Shown in pieces: positions 49,101 to 61,779 of a stretch of 64,000 bases of DNA. The notes under the pieces are model-generated. The model was not told the DNA's origin. It worked only from the letters and a program-made list of their open reading frames with translations, and did no database searches. This DNA is from Diospyros lotus (taxonomy: Eukaryota > Streptophyta > Magnoliopsida > Ericales > Ebenaceae). The position numbers were made by a program, and so were the translations under genes. The stretch spans positions 50,913,716-50,977,715 of the forward strand of contig NC_068338.1 in NCBI RefSeq assembly GCF_014633365.1. Direction: 5' to 3'. The first letter of the stretch is position 1. Every line of letters begins with the position of its first letter.

Positions 49101-49720
49101 TCTCTTTAAAATAATTTTTTCTCATTTGGGAGAAAGTAGAGGATAGGAAGTAATGGAAAATATTTTCATCCCATCCTCTAGGCTACATTAAGAATTAGAA
49201 GTCAGCAAAAGGAACTCGTATATTTATATATACAAAAATCTATATGAACTTATTTCGATTCTTTGATCTTTTTTTTTTAAGTGAGATTCTTATTTTATAT
49301 AAACTTTGACAAGTTATTAGAATATTTATTTTTATTCATTTGTTTTTTTTTTTTTCACAAATTCTAGTTACAAGCATAGGATCCGTGCATAGATCTTGGA
49401 CCTAACATCCTAGAGTTGTTCCTATTCATTTCTTCATTTGTTTCTCTTTATATTCTTATTTCAATCTTTAATGTCAGCTGTCCCTGAAATCTGAATTCGA
49501 GGGGGATGTAATTTCTCACCCCAGACCACCTCAGAGGAGTAAGGTCAGTTACTTGGAAGAACTGTGACAAAATGTCTATTGAACTTCAAAAACATCACAC
49601 GTCTTCTGAGTTTAACTGCTTTCATTTCATTCCACCGTTTTACAATAGGGCTCCAAGGAGAACCTCCCCGCTTCCTTCAATCCAGGACTCAAGGTGTCGT
49701 ACGTTCAACATCTTATTTAA
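43154..49720 (+). CDS. TPX2-like (TPXL) microtubule-associated protein, 14 exons
   Basis: Exons: 43154-43328, 44130-44285, 46106-46271, 46471-46579, 47014-47061, 47286-47386, 47488-47566, 47678-47737, 47914-47964, 48148-48206, 48378-48435, 48523-48585, 49478-49543 and 49649-49720. All phases agree and give 420 residues. The N-terminus has YEFDAARFFDFTRPESPSEA and WF, then SPFILKLKW, as in plant TPX2-family proteins. FMKPTASHLAK follows at about 150. The central TPX2 region has VTIPRGPHLETAQRA (about 235), LKSRPLNRKILKVPPPLQKK and VFHSKTSERAKQH. The family binds spindle microtubules and can activate Aurora kinase; this member is short and lacks a separate kinesin-binding C-terminal region that I can recognise, so its exact partner is not claimed. 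ATG 43154 is the first in-frame ATG although the frame is open upstream to 42845. From memory a TPX2-like gene (At5g62240) neighbours ERL1 in Arabidopsis as here. Confidence 0.88.
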
Positions 49721-51062
49721 TATGCTCTCATCTAAGCCAATGAACCGAAAATTCTGAGCCCACAATACAATCCCTTGTTCAGAAGTCTGGAAGGACGTAG
49801 GATCGTTGTTGACGCCATTAAAGCACCGGGGAAGAAGCCATTGTAGGGGTCCCGGCTCCCAAGTAAGAATCAACGTAGAGGTTTTTGCAGTCATCAGATT
49901 TGCAGAGTTTTCTTCTTTTGCAATTTCAGGTTAGATCATATGGAACCTAAAGCAAAGCTAATTTGTTCTCAGAAATAACAAAAATCATCCATCTGAAAAT
50001 ATTAAGAGAAGTCTATCAGTGTACAGCGAAATAGAACTGGGTTTGAAAACAGCGCAGGAACCAGACCACAAAGGAGGTTTTGTTTTACTAATCTCACTCT
50101 GAAAGCGTCTGCTGGTTGCCGCATTAAACTGGAAAATAAAAACCATTGATAGCATCAACAATTTTAAGAGATATACATTGCCTGCGCCCCATCGTTAAAA
50201 CAGATATCAAGAAATCCTAGCCCTATTTGATTTTACTAGTTTTTATCTGTTAATTTTTAGTGCCAATTTTCATATATCTATTTTTAATTTTCCATCTCAA
50301 GTTAAAAATTAAAAAGTAAACCTATCTTGCCTTCCAAGTTCAAAGATCAATAAACAATAGCACTAAAAATATTTTGCTTTCTTATTTAACAAATGAAAAT
50401 ACAACGATTTAGCAATATACCAACTTTTAATATGTAACAACAATAATAATTAATAATTATAATATTCCGATAGTAATCGAAAATAATTTAATGAAACATA
50501 TTAAGACATTAAGTATGCAATACAGTTATACTAGCCATAACATCTTGCATCAAAATATAAGTTACGCATACAAATAAATAATAAGACAATCATTTATGAC
50601 AACATGAAATGAAATTAAAAAGTACCAAGAGAAGATTTCACGGTCCGCCACTTTATTTAATTAGGTTTCCGTTTTCTTAAACATAAAACCCTGAAACTAA
50701 TCACTATTTTTTCTAAATTTCAGGAGCCCGCATATTACAAACAAAAACCACACAAATCTATCTAAAGGGCCCCCCCTTCATGTTAGCAAAGATCCCAGTG
50801 TATCAACTAATCAAGCGTCGAGAGAACATACAACGTACGGTTACTACGGTAAATTCCTCGCCCCCAGATCAGTATTTTCTATTAGAACTTACAAATTAGT
50901 TGTACACCATATTTCAAAACAAAGTTGTTGAACATGCATCTAACTCCAGATTGGAACAGAAACCCCCACACAACCAAAATTTGGGATCCACCTCATCCAT
51001 TCAAACACTGCTCCCATTCTTCAACCCCCAAGGCAAATGGCAAAAATTAAACGCAGACCTTT
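49721..51062. other. Convergent gap between the TPX2-like gene and ERL1
   Basis: It holds the two 3' UTRs and AT-rich sequence. No further gene or clear repeat is seen. Confidence 0.55.
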
Positions 51063-54000
51063 CTAACGAGTATTCTTGGAGACAAGTTCGCCGAACCTAA
51101 CCAACCACTGGGCATCTGAGGAATTGCTTTCGCCCTGGGTTTGCTGCTGCTGCTGCTGCTTCTGCGGTGGCGTTTTCAGCTGGGCCCGTTCTTTATCGAT
51201 CACAAACTGAGCATAGTCGATGGTCTTAGACGGTGCCCCGCTTGGCTTGGCTGCCGGCGGAGATGGAAGCATTGACACCAAGACCCTAGAAACCTCATGC
51301 ATCGTTGGCCTCTCCGATGGATGAGGCTTTGTGCAGATCAACGCAAGCTGGAAAGTCTTCCTAACATGGGATAAATCCACGCAAGTGATTGTCACCTCTG
51401 GATCAACAGCCTCCATTAACGTGTTATCATCCGCCTTTTTCAATATCTGAATTCAAACAGAACGGAGAATAATCAATTTTAGCGAGAACTCAGAAAAGTC
51501 GTCAGGAAGAGAATATGCAATATCAGGAAGACCATACCAGCTGGTGCAAGTTGGCTTCATTGTCAACTGCCTTTTTGCCTGTGAGAAGTTCCAAAAGCAC
51601 AATGCCAAAACTATAAACGTCTGATTTCACGTTTAGGCGAGAGGTGCGGGCATACTCTGGGTCAATGTAACCAATGGTTCCAACAACATAAGTTGATGCA
51701 TGAGTCTTGGCTATTGGAATAGATTTTGCAATCCCAAAATCAGATAGATGGGCCTCGAAGTTGTCATCCAGCAGAATGTTTGATGACTTGACATCACGGT
51801 GGATGATTCTAGGATTACAATCGTGATGAAGATATGCGAGACCTTGAGCAGCCCCAACAGCAATTTTAAGCCGCGCATCCCAATCAAGTTTTACCTTCTT
51901 TGAAGGTCCTGTCAAGCATGTTAACACAAAACCACTGGTGATTTGCTTCACAGTGCAAACAGGGAAAATAGATGCGCAACTACCACAAATTCCGTAGCAA
52001 GAAAATTTAGTAAGGGAACCTTAATAAATAAATTTGTAATATTGCTGCACATTGTGGCGAAAAAAAATTGAGGTTACTAACCATGAAGAAGATCCCAAAG
52101 AGAACCATTTTCCATGTAGTCATAGAAGAGTAGGTTACCAAAGGGTGACAGTGCATAACCATGCAAGCTGACGACATTTCTGTGCCTGATGCTGCCAATT
52201 GTTTCAAGCTCAGTCTCAAACTCCCTCAAGTTGTGTTGGTGCTGGGTATATAGCCGCTTAATTGCAATGGGCCGGGAGTTCTTCAGTATACACTTATATA
52301 CAGTGCTAGAAGCACCATATCCTACCATATATTTCTCACTCAAGTTGTCAGTGAGTCTCATTATGTCTTCATAGGTGTGAATAGCCATGTCCATGTGAAG
52401 AATGACAAGCTTAGGAGGACCTGAGCAAGAAAAAAAAAAAAAAAAAGGCCCATCTTAGAGAGCAAGAATATTGTCGGTTACAAAGATATCTTCCAGTCAG
52501 CAAACATACCTTGGATGCTCTTCATAGATTCTTTCACAAGGGGATCCGGTTGATTTGATCTGTATACAGCTACTAATACCATAGCTAGTAGCATTAAAAA
52601 GCCCAATGTTATGCAAACCACAACTTTCCTTGAGAAAATTACTGCACATTACCAGAACGAGGCATTCAGAGTCACCAACACTATCACCCAAATGAGGGGG
52701 CAAAGTGACAGAAGATTTGAATGTGCCACATCAAATTACCTTTTGGTCTAGGTGCATACGGATCACATATAGAACCCAACCAGTTCCCACATAGAAATGG
52801 ATTTCCCATGAAGCTGATGATAAAAAGTTATAACTCGATAAAAATAAAGGAAAGATATGACAAGTAACAAACAAAGGACCATATACGAGAGACTATAAAA
52901 AAAGTGCTTATCCCCATTACCTGTCGGGAGTAAACCGTGAAAAATTTCCAATGGGAGGAACAACTCCTGACAAGTTGTTGTAGGAGACATTCCTAAAACA
53001 CACTAGTATTAGTAATCAAGAGAACCTCCAGTATGGTAAATCTCAGGGGAGCAGAACTCACAAGACAGAAAGGCTGAAACAATTAGTTAGCTGATCAGGA
53101 ATGAGTCCATGCAGATTGTTGTTATTTAGTATCCTACAAAGCAAAACAAACAGCAGTAAGAAAAGATCAATTTGACTCTAAAATATAAGAAGATTCAAGA
53201 AAGACAATAAAGTAGCAGAAAAGCGATAGCAAACTTACAGAGATGCAATATTCTGCAACTGCCCCAACTCTTCAGGAATATGACCGGACAAGTAGTTGAA
53301 TGACATATCACTGCAAGAATGGGCAGAAAAATTCTTGCAGATGAATAGCATCTAAAGCCACATAATTCATTAAATTGAACTGGATTTAAATGAAGAGTTT
53401 AAAATAAAACACACATTATCTGTATGCTTCTAAGATTCCCAAATTCTGCAGGAAGTGGGCCACCAAGATGATTACGACTCAGATTCCTAAATGAAAAAAA
53501 TGGTCACAAGTTTGGCAGATTATTATTTTCAACTCAACAAATTTGTGAATGACTGCAAATGCATCGCTTACAGTGTGAGCAGGTGCTCAAGGTCACCAAC
53601 AGCAGCAGGAACAGCCCCCGAGAAATTGTTATTTGAAAGATCCCTAAATAACCAAATAGGCTTATAAGAATAAATTTTTGCAAAAAAGTGCAGTGCATCC
53701 TACAATGTTGTCAGAAACAAACAGTGTATCAAGATTGATGATCCCTCCCAACTCAATAGGAATGCTTCCTTTGAAATTATTTGACGAGAGATTCCTGCAG
53801 TTACGCAAATGACCATAAATATAAGAGGAACGTCAAAAGAGAAACCATATTATAAAAGCCATAATGAATACAATTTCAAACTTACAGGTAAGTCAGACTT
53901 CCAAGATTTCGGAAACCCAGAGGAATGGAACCACTTAAGCGATTGCCGTACACATTGCTGCAATAAAAGAGCAAGACAACTCCATCAGAACGTAGTCACC

Positions 54001-57000
54001 CTTGGATTTAAAATACAAGCCAATTTGCTCAGCACAATCCAAATGCCCTACAGTTGATTTAACGCCGTGCAGTAGCTTATGTTATGAGGAATAGGTCCTT
54101 CCAAGTTGTTATTGGCAAGGTTCCTGGCACAACGCACGAGATCCATCAAACAACAACTACAGAACCAAGTTACAAAAATTAATCAGAAAAATAAATAGAC
54201 TCACAATTCAAAAAGCTGCTCAAGTTTTCCAAGTTCAGCAGGGATTCCACCAACCAATTGATTATCATTTAATTGCCTGTAAATTAGAAGTATCATCATC
54301 AATATCAAAAACAAAAAATTAAGCAACCGCCAAATAGAGAGAACACATAAGATGTATCTTACAAATAGCTAAGCTTTGACATATTCCCAAGCTCAGGGGG
54401 GATGGGTCCAGTAAGCTTGTTGCCATGCAGATATCTAGTTGTTGGGCATACCAACGCATGAGTTCAAGATTTAATGAGGCGACCACAATCCACTGAATAT
54501 AATTTCTGAAATAACAAACTCACAGTTTTCCAGTGTAAGTTAAATTGCCAAAAATTGGTGGAATTGGCCCAACAAGTTCATTCTCGCTCAAATCCCTGAG
54601 GGAAAATAATCATAAACAGGAAAAGCATAAACCTTCAGAAAAAGATACAGTTGTTCAAGGATCAATAACATTTGACATGTTCAAATGTATACTTACAATA
54701 CAGCAAGAGCTTGCATTAGACCTATCACCTCAGGAATCTTTCCTGTGAGCCTATTTCCTTGAAGGGATCTGACAGAAAACCACACGCACAATAGCATCAA
54801 GAAAAAGCACAAAATGCTTAATTCAGCAATCTGGAGCTTGTGAACTTCAACTTCGGCAGACAAAAAGTATTTCCCCTTAAAAATATTTTTGAAATAGGAA
54901 CTATATAAATAGATTAAGAATGCATGTTCCATTATAGTATCAGTAAATATTTCCAGACAGATTAGTGAACACATCCTATAAAGATTTCAAGCAAAGAACG
55001 TGTCCAACACAGAAGAGCAAGCAGAAGAACTAACAGAGTGGCCACTTGTAGAAACCCAATATTGTAAGGAATCTCCCCGGAGATCTCATTATATGAAATG
55101 TCCCTGAGATGCATACACAATAATATCTCAGCTCTTGAAAGGGTAATTATAAGTAAGTCCAAAAGAGAGACAATCACACAACTTACAAGATCTCAAAGCT
55201 TGTACAATTACCAATACTTTCAGGGATTGTTCCAGTCAGCTTATTGCCTCTCACATCGCTGAAAGTAAAATGGGAATCTTTAAACACCCTCCCAAAAGAC
55301 GTGGTATTTAATGAGCAAAAACTACCATCAGCATAAGCTTAAACTTACAAATACCAAAGGCCAGTCAGTTGGCACATATCTGGGGATAGGGTTCCGGTCA
55401 ATAAATTGCCTCGTAAGCCCCTGTCAGTAAGGATTGCAATCAGAGTCCATTTGTTAATAGACTGACCACCTAAAAGTTTTTCAAGATACATCACATCAAG
55501 GGTTTACAGTATAAATCAATATCAACCCGATTCTTGTAAAGACAGTTACATCAATAAACTACATGGTTTTAACAGCACTTACAGATATTGCAATACTTCA
55601 TTCCAATAAATCAATCTTGGTATCTCACCAGCAAGTTGGTTTCGAGCCAGGTCCCTGAAGAAGGGAGTTGCACAAAGCAAATGAGAACAGGAATCCATAG
55701 AATTAATAGAATGGGTGTCACCGCAATTTGACCAGAAAAATCTACAGAGTTTACACAGGCACGTTTGCGTGGTCCGCCAGAAAATCAGTTACTCACAGAG
55801 TTTTAAGGTTAGGAATCTGTGTCAAAGTTGAAGGGATGGGACCAGTCAACTGATTGTTCTTCAAGTTCCTGCATTCACAGTTCCTCTCAAGCCTTGGTCT
55901 ATCGAACTTTTAGCATTACACTGTATAGATAGGAGCATCACTCAAAATAACATAGATAATTACTCACAACAACTCAAGTTGCTTAAGCTTAGATATTGAA
56001 AATGGTATGTCCCCATTCAGTAAATTATCTGATAAGTCCCTGCATCCAGGAAACACAACCATCAAATAAATTTGAAATAGTTAGCACCTCAACACTTCCA
56101 GGTTTATCGAAGATGGTCACTCAAACATGCAAGCACAAATGTTTGTAATTAAAAGGCAGCCAGAAAGGATATTTTACAGTATTGTGAGAGAAACACAGTT
56201 GCCAATTTCATCCGGAATTTGACCAGTTAACTTGTTTCCCTGCAGGTCTCTGTAATTACTCAAGAACATTTCAGTTTAGTAATGTGGAAATTAGTCTGCA
56301 ATGAATGAAAAGAACATCATAATTTTGCATGGAAAGCATACATATACTGCAAATTCCTCAGGTCTCCAATAGCTTGGGAAATCTCCCCACCCAAGTTCAA
56401 ACTTGATAAGTTCCTAGAAACCACATATTGGAAACGAACAGAAATTGAACTCCGTTATGTTTAGTTAGCAGAATCATCTATAACCACGGCATGAAGTCTA
56501 CATTGAGATGGAGAAGCAAACCATAAACGTACAGAGAAACAACAGAGAAGCTGGAATTATCACAGAACACGCCTCGCCAAGAACAGAAATCATCATTGTG
56601 AACATCATCCCAGTCCAGTAACAGATTTGCTACGTTGCTAAATGCCGCCTTAATTGACATCAATGCCTTGCCTGCTCAGATAACACAGTCGCCGACAGAA
56701 AGATAATGTAAGTAATCAATCTGAAACTACTTCCTCTACTATAATAACCAGAAAGTAAATTGTTCAAATTCTCAAATAACATGATTAAGTACAAGTAGCA
56801 AAAACAAATCATCTTTGTCACAAGCTTCAATCCCACTAAGTTCATTCGGCTTCATTAAATCTAGCTCTCAAACCTTGGCAATCAATGGCCAAACATTCCA
56901 TAAAACTATGCTATACCATAACAAGGATAACCCTTTATACTAATTTAGCTGTTTTGCTACAAATTTCATTCATTACACCCACTTTTTCAAAATTACATAG

Positions 57001-58073
57001 ATTGGCCTCACAGGTGATGTTAATCCTTCAATGCAATCCATCCTATTAATATCTCGCACATCTTATCGCCATAGACACCGCTATATCCTTAATAGACATT
57101 TGTTTTAAATAGCCTTATCTCAACTATGCTTTTATCTTGTATTTAATAATAAAGAACTGTCCAGCATTAACACACGGTCTTAGTTACCCACCATGAATGT
57201 TTCTCTTTCTAAGCCGCTCAATACGCCGAGATTGAAAAAAATCAACGGGCATCATGGAACCGTCAGGAACGATTGTGAAGCCAAATACTCAACTGTTATC
57301 GAATTAGGCTAGGCCACCTATTTGGAGCAACTCCTCGAAAAGCCATATGGAAGAGTTTTTCTTATTGAATATAAAACCAGTGATAATTTACGTTGTAGCG
57401 TACGACATTTACCGGGAACTAACCAGTTTCTCGAAACTTTCGAAACGTCGATCATTTTCAAACTTACTCAAGCAAATATAACACGGTCCATTTAGTCAAA
57501 AACAGCAATGAAAAAACAGTATGAAATTCGTAAATAGGAATAACATCTCAGGGACTAAAATGAACAGGGAACAGTGTCGATAAATTAGCTATGGCTAAGC
57601 TCATATGCACGAAGAAGGTAAATAAATAAATTATTTGCTTATGGAGTTGAAGCCAGCGCTAGTTTATCCTTCACATCTCCAGTATTGACCGGAGAACCAA
57701 ACAGACCAGATTAGAACACATGTTTCTCTCAGTGTAAATCAAAATTCATCAAATTCTCCCAATCTCAAACTTTCCAACTCGCCGAAGCTACAAAACAGGC
57801 TTCCATTTCCAAAAACTGGTAAACGGAAAGGTACTACAAAACAGTAATAACCTTCGCTCGCACCGATCAAAAACAACGGAAACAGCCGAAAAAAATAAAC
57901 AGAAAGCAAGACGAAGCAGAAATCAGAGAGCACTGGCCGCACTAGAAATCACCTTCATCACTAAGTGGCGAAGCCACAGGAAGGATTAGCACGACGACAG
58001 CCAACACACAGAAGTGAAAAAGCTTCTTCTTCTTCTTCATCTTCAGATTCAGAGATATCAGCGGCTCCTCCAT
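51063..58073 (-). CDS. ERL1: ERECTA-like 1 leucine-rich repeat receptor kinase, about 27 exons
   Basis: A plasma-membrane receptor for EPF/EPFL peptides that controls stomatal spacing and organ growth. Exon 1 (57953-58073) encodes the signal peptide ([19 protein letters not shown]). Exon 2 (56533-56671) encodes the LRR N-cap ([31 protein letters not shown]). Exon 3 (56342-56413) and about 19 more near-72-bp exons down to about 52920 each encode one LRR (for example [24 protein letters not shown] near 55385). The transmembrane segment is near 52510-52641. Kinase exons are 52082-52420 ([16 protein letters not shown]), 51538-51908 ([26 protein letters not shown]) and 51063-51446 (C-lobe, a Gln-rich run, and the tail [11 protein letters not shown]). 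Catalytic K, HRD and DFG residues are all present. Intron 1 is 1.28 kb. LRR and kinase wording is closer to ERL1 than to ERECTA as I remember them; ERL2 is not excluded. Confidence 0.92.
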
Positions 58074-58317
58074 TACTCCAAAAACACAGGCAGAAAGCAA
58101 AACGTTGCAGAGAATATAGCTGAATGAAACCAACGGTTTGCTAGGATTTCTCTCTCTCCAATCCGAATCCAAACACAGAGAGAGAGAGAGGGAGAGAGAG
58201 CAGACGTTTGGCGTGAACTGGAAGGGAAAATGCAACCAGCGTGTTAATGGCAGCCTGCTGTTTATGAAGAGAGAGAAAGCCGGGAGAGAATAAGAGAGAT
58301 ACACATATACACATTTG

Positions 58318-58325
58318 TATATATA
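58318..58325 (-). promoter_or_regulatory. Possible TATA box of ERL1
   Basis: TATATATA on the minus strand, about 245 bases before the ERL1 ATG. A GA/CT-rich leader (58175-58200) lies between. It is a motif match only; the region has other TA-rich words. Confidence 0.3.
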
Positions 58326-58678
58326 ACTACAAATGTATGTATATGAAGGTGCATTTACCACGCACATGTAATGTGATAGTTCTCTAAACGGCGGTGAAGC
58401 GACGTTAGTTATTTGACGGCGGAGACCGAAACCATCGGTGATGTTAATTTTGTGACAGCCAAGGTGTGTTACGTCACGCGCTCTTATCTTGCGGGTGGCA
58501 AAGATCCGACGGTCGAGATTTCCTGATGCACTGCACTGGCGCTCGGTTTCGAGCGCGGAGGAAATGATTCAAGGAAATAGATAAACTTCTTTCCCAAGGA
58601 AAATTGCAACTCTGCTGGAAATGCAATAACTTATTAGCGTATGTAGAATTAGAATCGGAAACTGAAAATGATTTTTAA

Positions 58679-59736
58679 TTAAAAGAAAAAAGAAAAATCG
58701 AACGAGGCTAGTTGGTTGCCTTGAATTGAAAGGACGGCTTTAAGTATTTCACGGGAACGGCAGCAGCCGTCTCTGTGTGTGGGGGCATTGGCAGCCAAAG
58801 AGCGCTTTGTTGTAATTAGGGGGACAGCCTCCTTTGCTGCTTTGTCATTACCAACGTAACCCCAGTATGCAATCTTTCTACCCGACGGATCTCGGTTTTC
58901 GTCCTTACTCTCACACCTATTTAAACACACTGTTAATAAGTTGAATAAGATATACCACTGTTGTAATTTGGTATTTTTAATATTGAAAGTCTTTTTGTAA
59001 TTTATTATTATTTTTAATGTCCTCCAAAGAAGCACTAATTGAGGATGAATGGATCATGGAGTAGTAGATGCAATTCAAATGTAAAGAATGGCCTAATTTG
59101 GCCCAAAGTAAATATGACCAGTCCTAATAAGATAATAAATAATGATATTTAATCTAACTTGAGAGCACGAATCCACCAGTGGATGAGTACAAAAAAAAAT
59201 GATTAAATGACCTTTTCTATTGATAATGATTGTTATTACTATTACAATAACATTTTAATCATTTTGACACTCAAATCATATCATTTGGAGGGAAAATTAT
59301 TATATTAGCAGCTACTAGGCAACGAAATTAAAGCTGCAAACGGGGGAAGAAAGAAAAGAAAAGAAAAGCTTCTCCTGAGAGGCTGAAAAGGAGGCCTCCA
59401 ATTACCAACCAAAGCCCCAACAATCAATCACCCAACCCGGCAACAGTATTTTCACCTTTTCAGAAGATTTCGGCCATTGGGAACTGATCCCCATGACAGG
59501 TGGCAGATCCGACGGCAGCGATAAAGCCCTGGAGTGTTCATAGAGAGTACTGCCGCTCCTAGTGCTAGCAGGGGCGCTGTGTCAGCGAGAGTGTGGAAAC
59601 CGAGCCGGAACACAGGCCGACAGATTGCAGGAGGCTGTGGCGCCGGGGGCTGACCCGCCGCGGCTCCGCCGTCAGCAGCGTCTAAGCTAGACGCCGGAGA
59701 GGATGTGGGACCCGCCGCTAGACGAAAGATACCCAT
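58679..59736 (-). CDS. Possible two-exon gene, product not recognised
   Basis: Minus-strand ATG at 59736 opens a GC-rich frame (MGIFRLAAGPTSSPASS, then an Ala/Pro-rich part and FRLGFHTLADTAPLLALGAA). It reaches a donor AAAAG/GTGAAA with its last exon base at 59456. An acceptor TTTAAATAG precedes a second GC-rich frame starting at 58916 (CESKDENRDPSGRK, IAYWGYVGNDKAAKEA) that stops at 58679-58681. The exons (281 and 238 bp) join in phase to 172 residues. The intron (540 bp) is AT-rich and both exons are GC-rich against AT-rich flanks, which supports coding. I recognise no family. The first exon alone has a faint look of short plant mitochondrial or NFD6-like proteins, which I do not claim. It stands upstream of ERL1 on the same strand. 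Confidence 0.35.
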
Positions 59737-60898
59737 CGATCATTCACGTTGGCGGCTACTTGAGAACGATACTCCTGCAGTCCTGCTCGCCTCTCTGTTC
59801 ATCTGTGATACCGACTCCTCACTGTTGACTATCACCCGCGGGTGACCGTGCTGGACATGCGTCCCACCTTTCAACCGGCAAATAAACTAAATACGGAGAA
59901 ACTCATCAATAACAAAAGGAGACAACAGTTAACAGTGTTAACAATTAACGGTGCACACGAGAACGGGGAGACGGACCAGACGGTCATCCCAAAAGCGAAC
60001 CATTTTTCATATTAACTTACCAAGTCTATATCATAAGCTTGTTATTCTTTACTATGTATTAATATCTGTAGCACGTCATAATTAGAGTTTAGAGATAAGA
60101 GATATAGTGAATATTATTTTTACTATACAATTTATTAAATATTTCAAATGTATTATTACTTGTGAATTATAGAGCTCATGTAACATACAATCCTAATATT
60201 TGTTAATTTTAATAATTACTTACTTTTGACTAATCTATAATATTAATATCTTTTTATAAAATAAGATTTCTTAATGGAATGCTAAACTACGAAGCACGAA
60301 AATTTTGTGAGGTGTCATTTTGGTATTTTTAACCTTTTTTTTTTTGTAATTTTAAAAAAATTTCATGACTACTTTGTAATATAAGAAAAATATTAAAAAT
60401 GAATATTAAACTTTTATTTATTTGTCTAAAAATAACAATATTTAACTTGTTTAAAGAAATGAATATTTTACCTAATTTAACTCACAGAGTAAGTATGAAT
60501 GATTGTCGTTTTTCTGGAGAAGGAATTGCTTGAAGAGCGTCAGGGAGGCGGGCACTGGGCAGCAGTCTGGTGTCAGTCAAAGCCAAGCAAGACACCTGAA
60601 TTTGTTGTTATTACCAGTTTACCACTGTGCGGGGAGTACAAGTGTACAACTCTACACAGCACAAACCATCTCAGCTTTTTCAAAACTGTTGAAAAAAAAA
60701 ATCAAAAATCATGGAAAATAACAAATAGTGCCGAATTATTTTATTTGTTTAAAGGTAAATTCAAAAAAGATGGGAGGCGAGTGGGCCCCAACATGTGGCA
60801 GGGGAGTGATTGTACCATCATAGGATCCGTGATGGCTATTAGTATGATGTTCACTGTAGCAAGCAATTGATTGATGTGTATGTATGTGTGTATTATTA

Positions 60899-60931
<33 letters not shown>

Positions 60932-61779
60932 GTCTATATATATATATATATTTAATTTTGGTAGGTTTTCTGTTACATCATGGCTTTTATAGATATATAA
61001 TATATCATCATAGTGCAACAATAAGAAAGGCTCTGATGAGGCTATGATGTAGCTTCATTAGTGTTTCGAATGCATAGGTCTGGCTCTAAGCCGAGCCTCC
61101 AACATTACGTTGGCTGGGTTCAGTTAGATTTGAACTGAACCACTTGTTAGGTACATTGTTGCTATTTAATACCAAAGGAAAAAGGATCTTTTAAATAAGA
61201 ACTTCGCTTTAAAAATGGTGTTTAGCGCTTTTAATTTATGATCTATTGGAAGTTGGATAGCGAAATAAGTTTGATAATATAAAATTATTTAATATATTAA
61301 TTTTAATTTTAATCATTTAATAAAATATTTAAATGCTTCAAAATACTTAAAGTTGATTTAAATTAAATTGGCTAAATATATATGGTGGTCCCTTAATAAT
61401 TAAAACATACAGCGTTTACTCTCTTATGTGCAAAATATCAAGATTCGATATCTTAACTAATTTTTTAAATTCTTATTATGACAAAATGATAGCATATGTA
61501 TGAATGTGCCTGTTTTTATGAATAAATACTACGTTATTGAGACACATTGATTAGACTTAATATGTAAATATAACATTTGATCTTTTAATAATTAAAAAAT
61601 CTGACATTTTATCCTTGATTTAAAAAAATAAATTTAAAGAAAAAACCTAAATTTTATAACAAGAACTAAAAATTTCATTAAAAAAATACCTAAAATTAAA
61701 AAAATACCTAAAAATATTCAAAAAAAATTGATGGAGTTTATTTTATCTCTACATGTTTAAGACTTTATTTCACAATTTG
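59737..61779. other. Intergenic, no gene recognised
   Basis: AT-rich DNA. A plus-strand frame at 60499-60870 (123 codons) is less AT-rich but matches no family and is not called. A (TTA)n microsatellite lies near 60890-60930, followed by (TA)n near 60937-60951. Confidence 0.5.

Noticed and set aside
60499..60870. 123-codon plus-strand frame in intergenic DNA
   Set aside because: No domain, no splice-linked partner and lysine-rich AT-driven codon content in its second half; not called as a gene.
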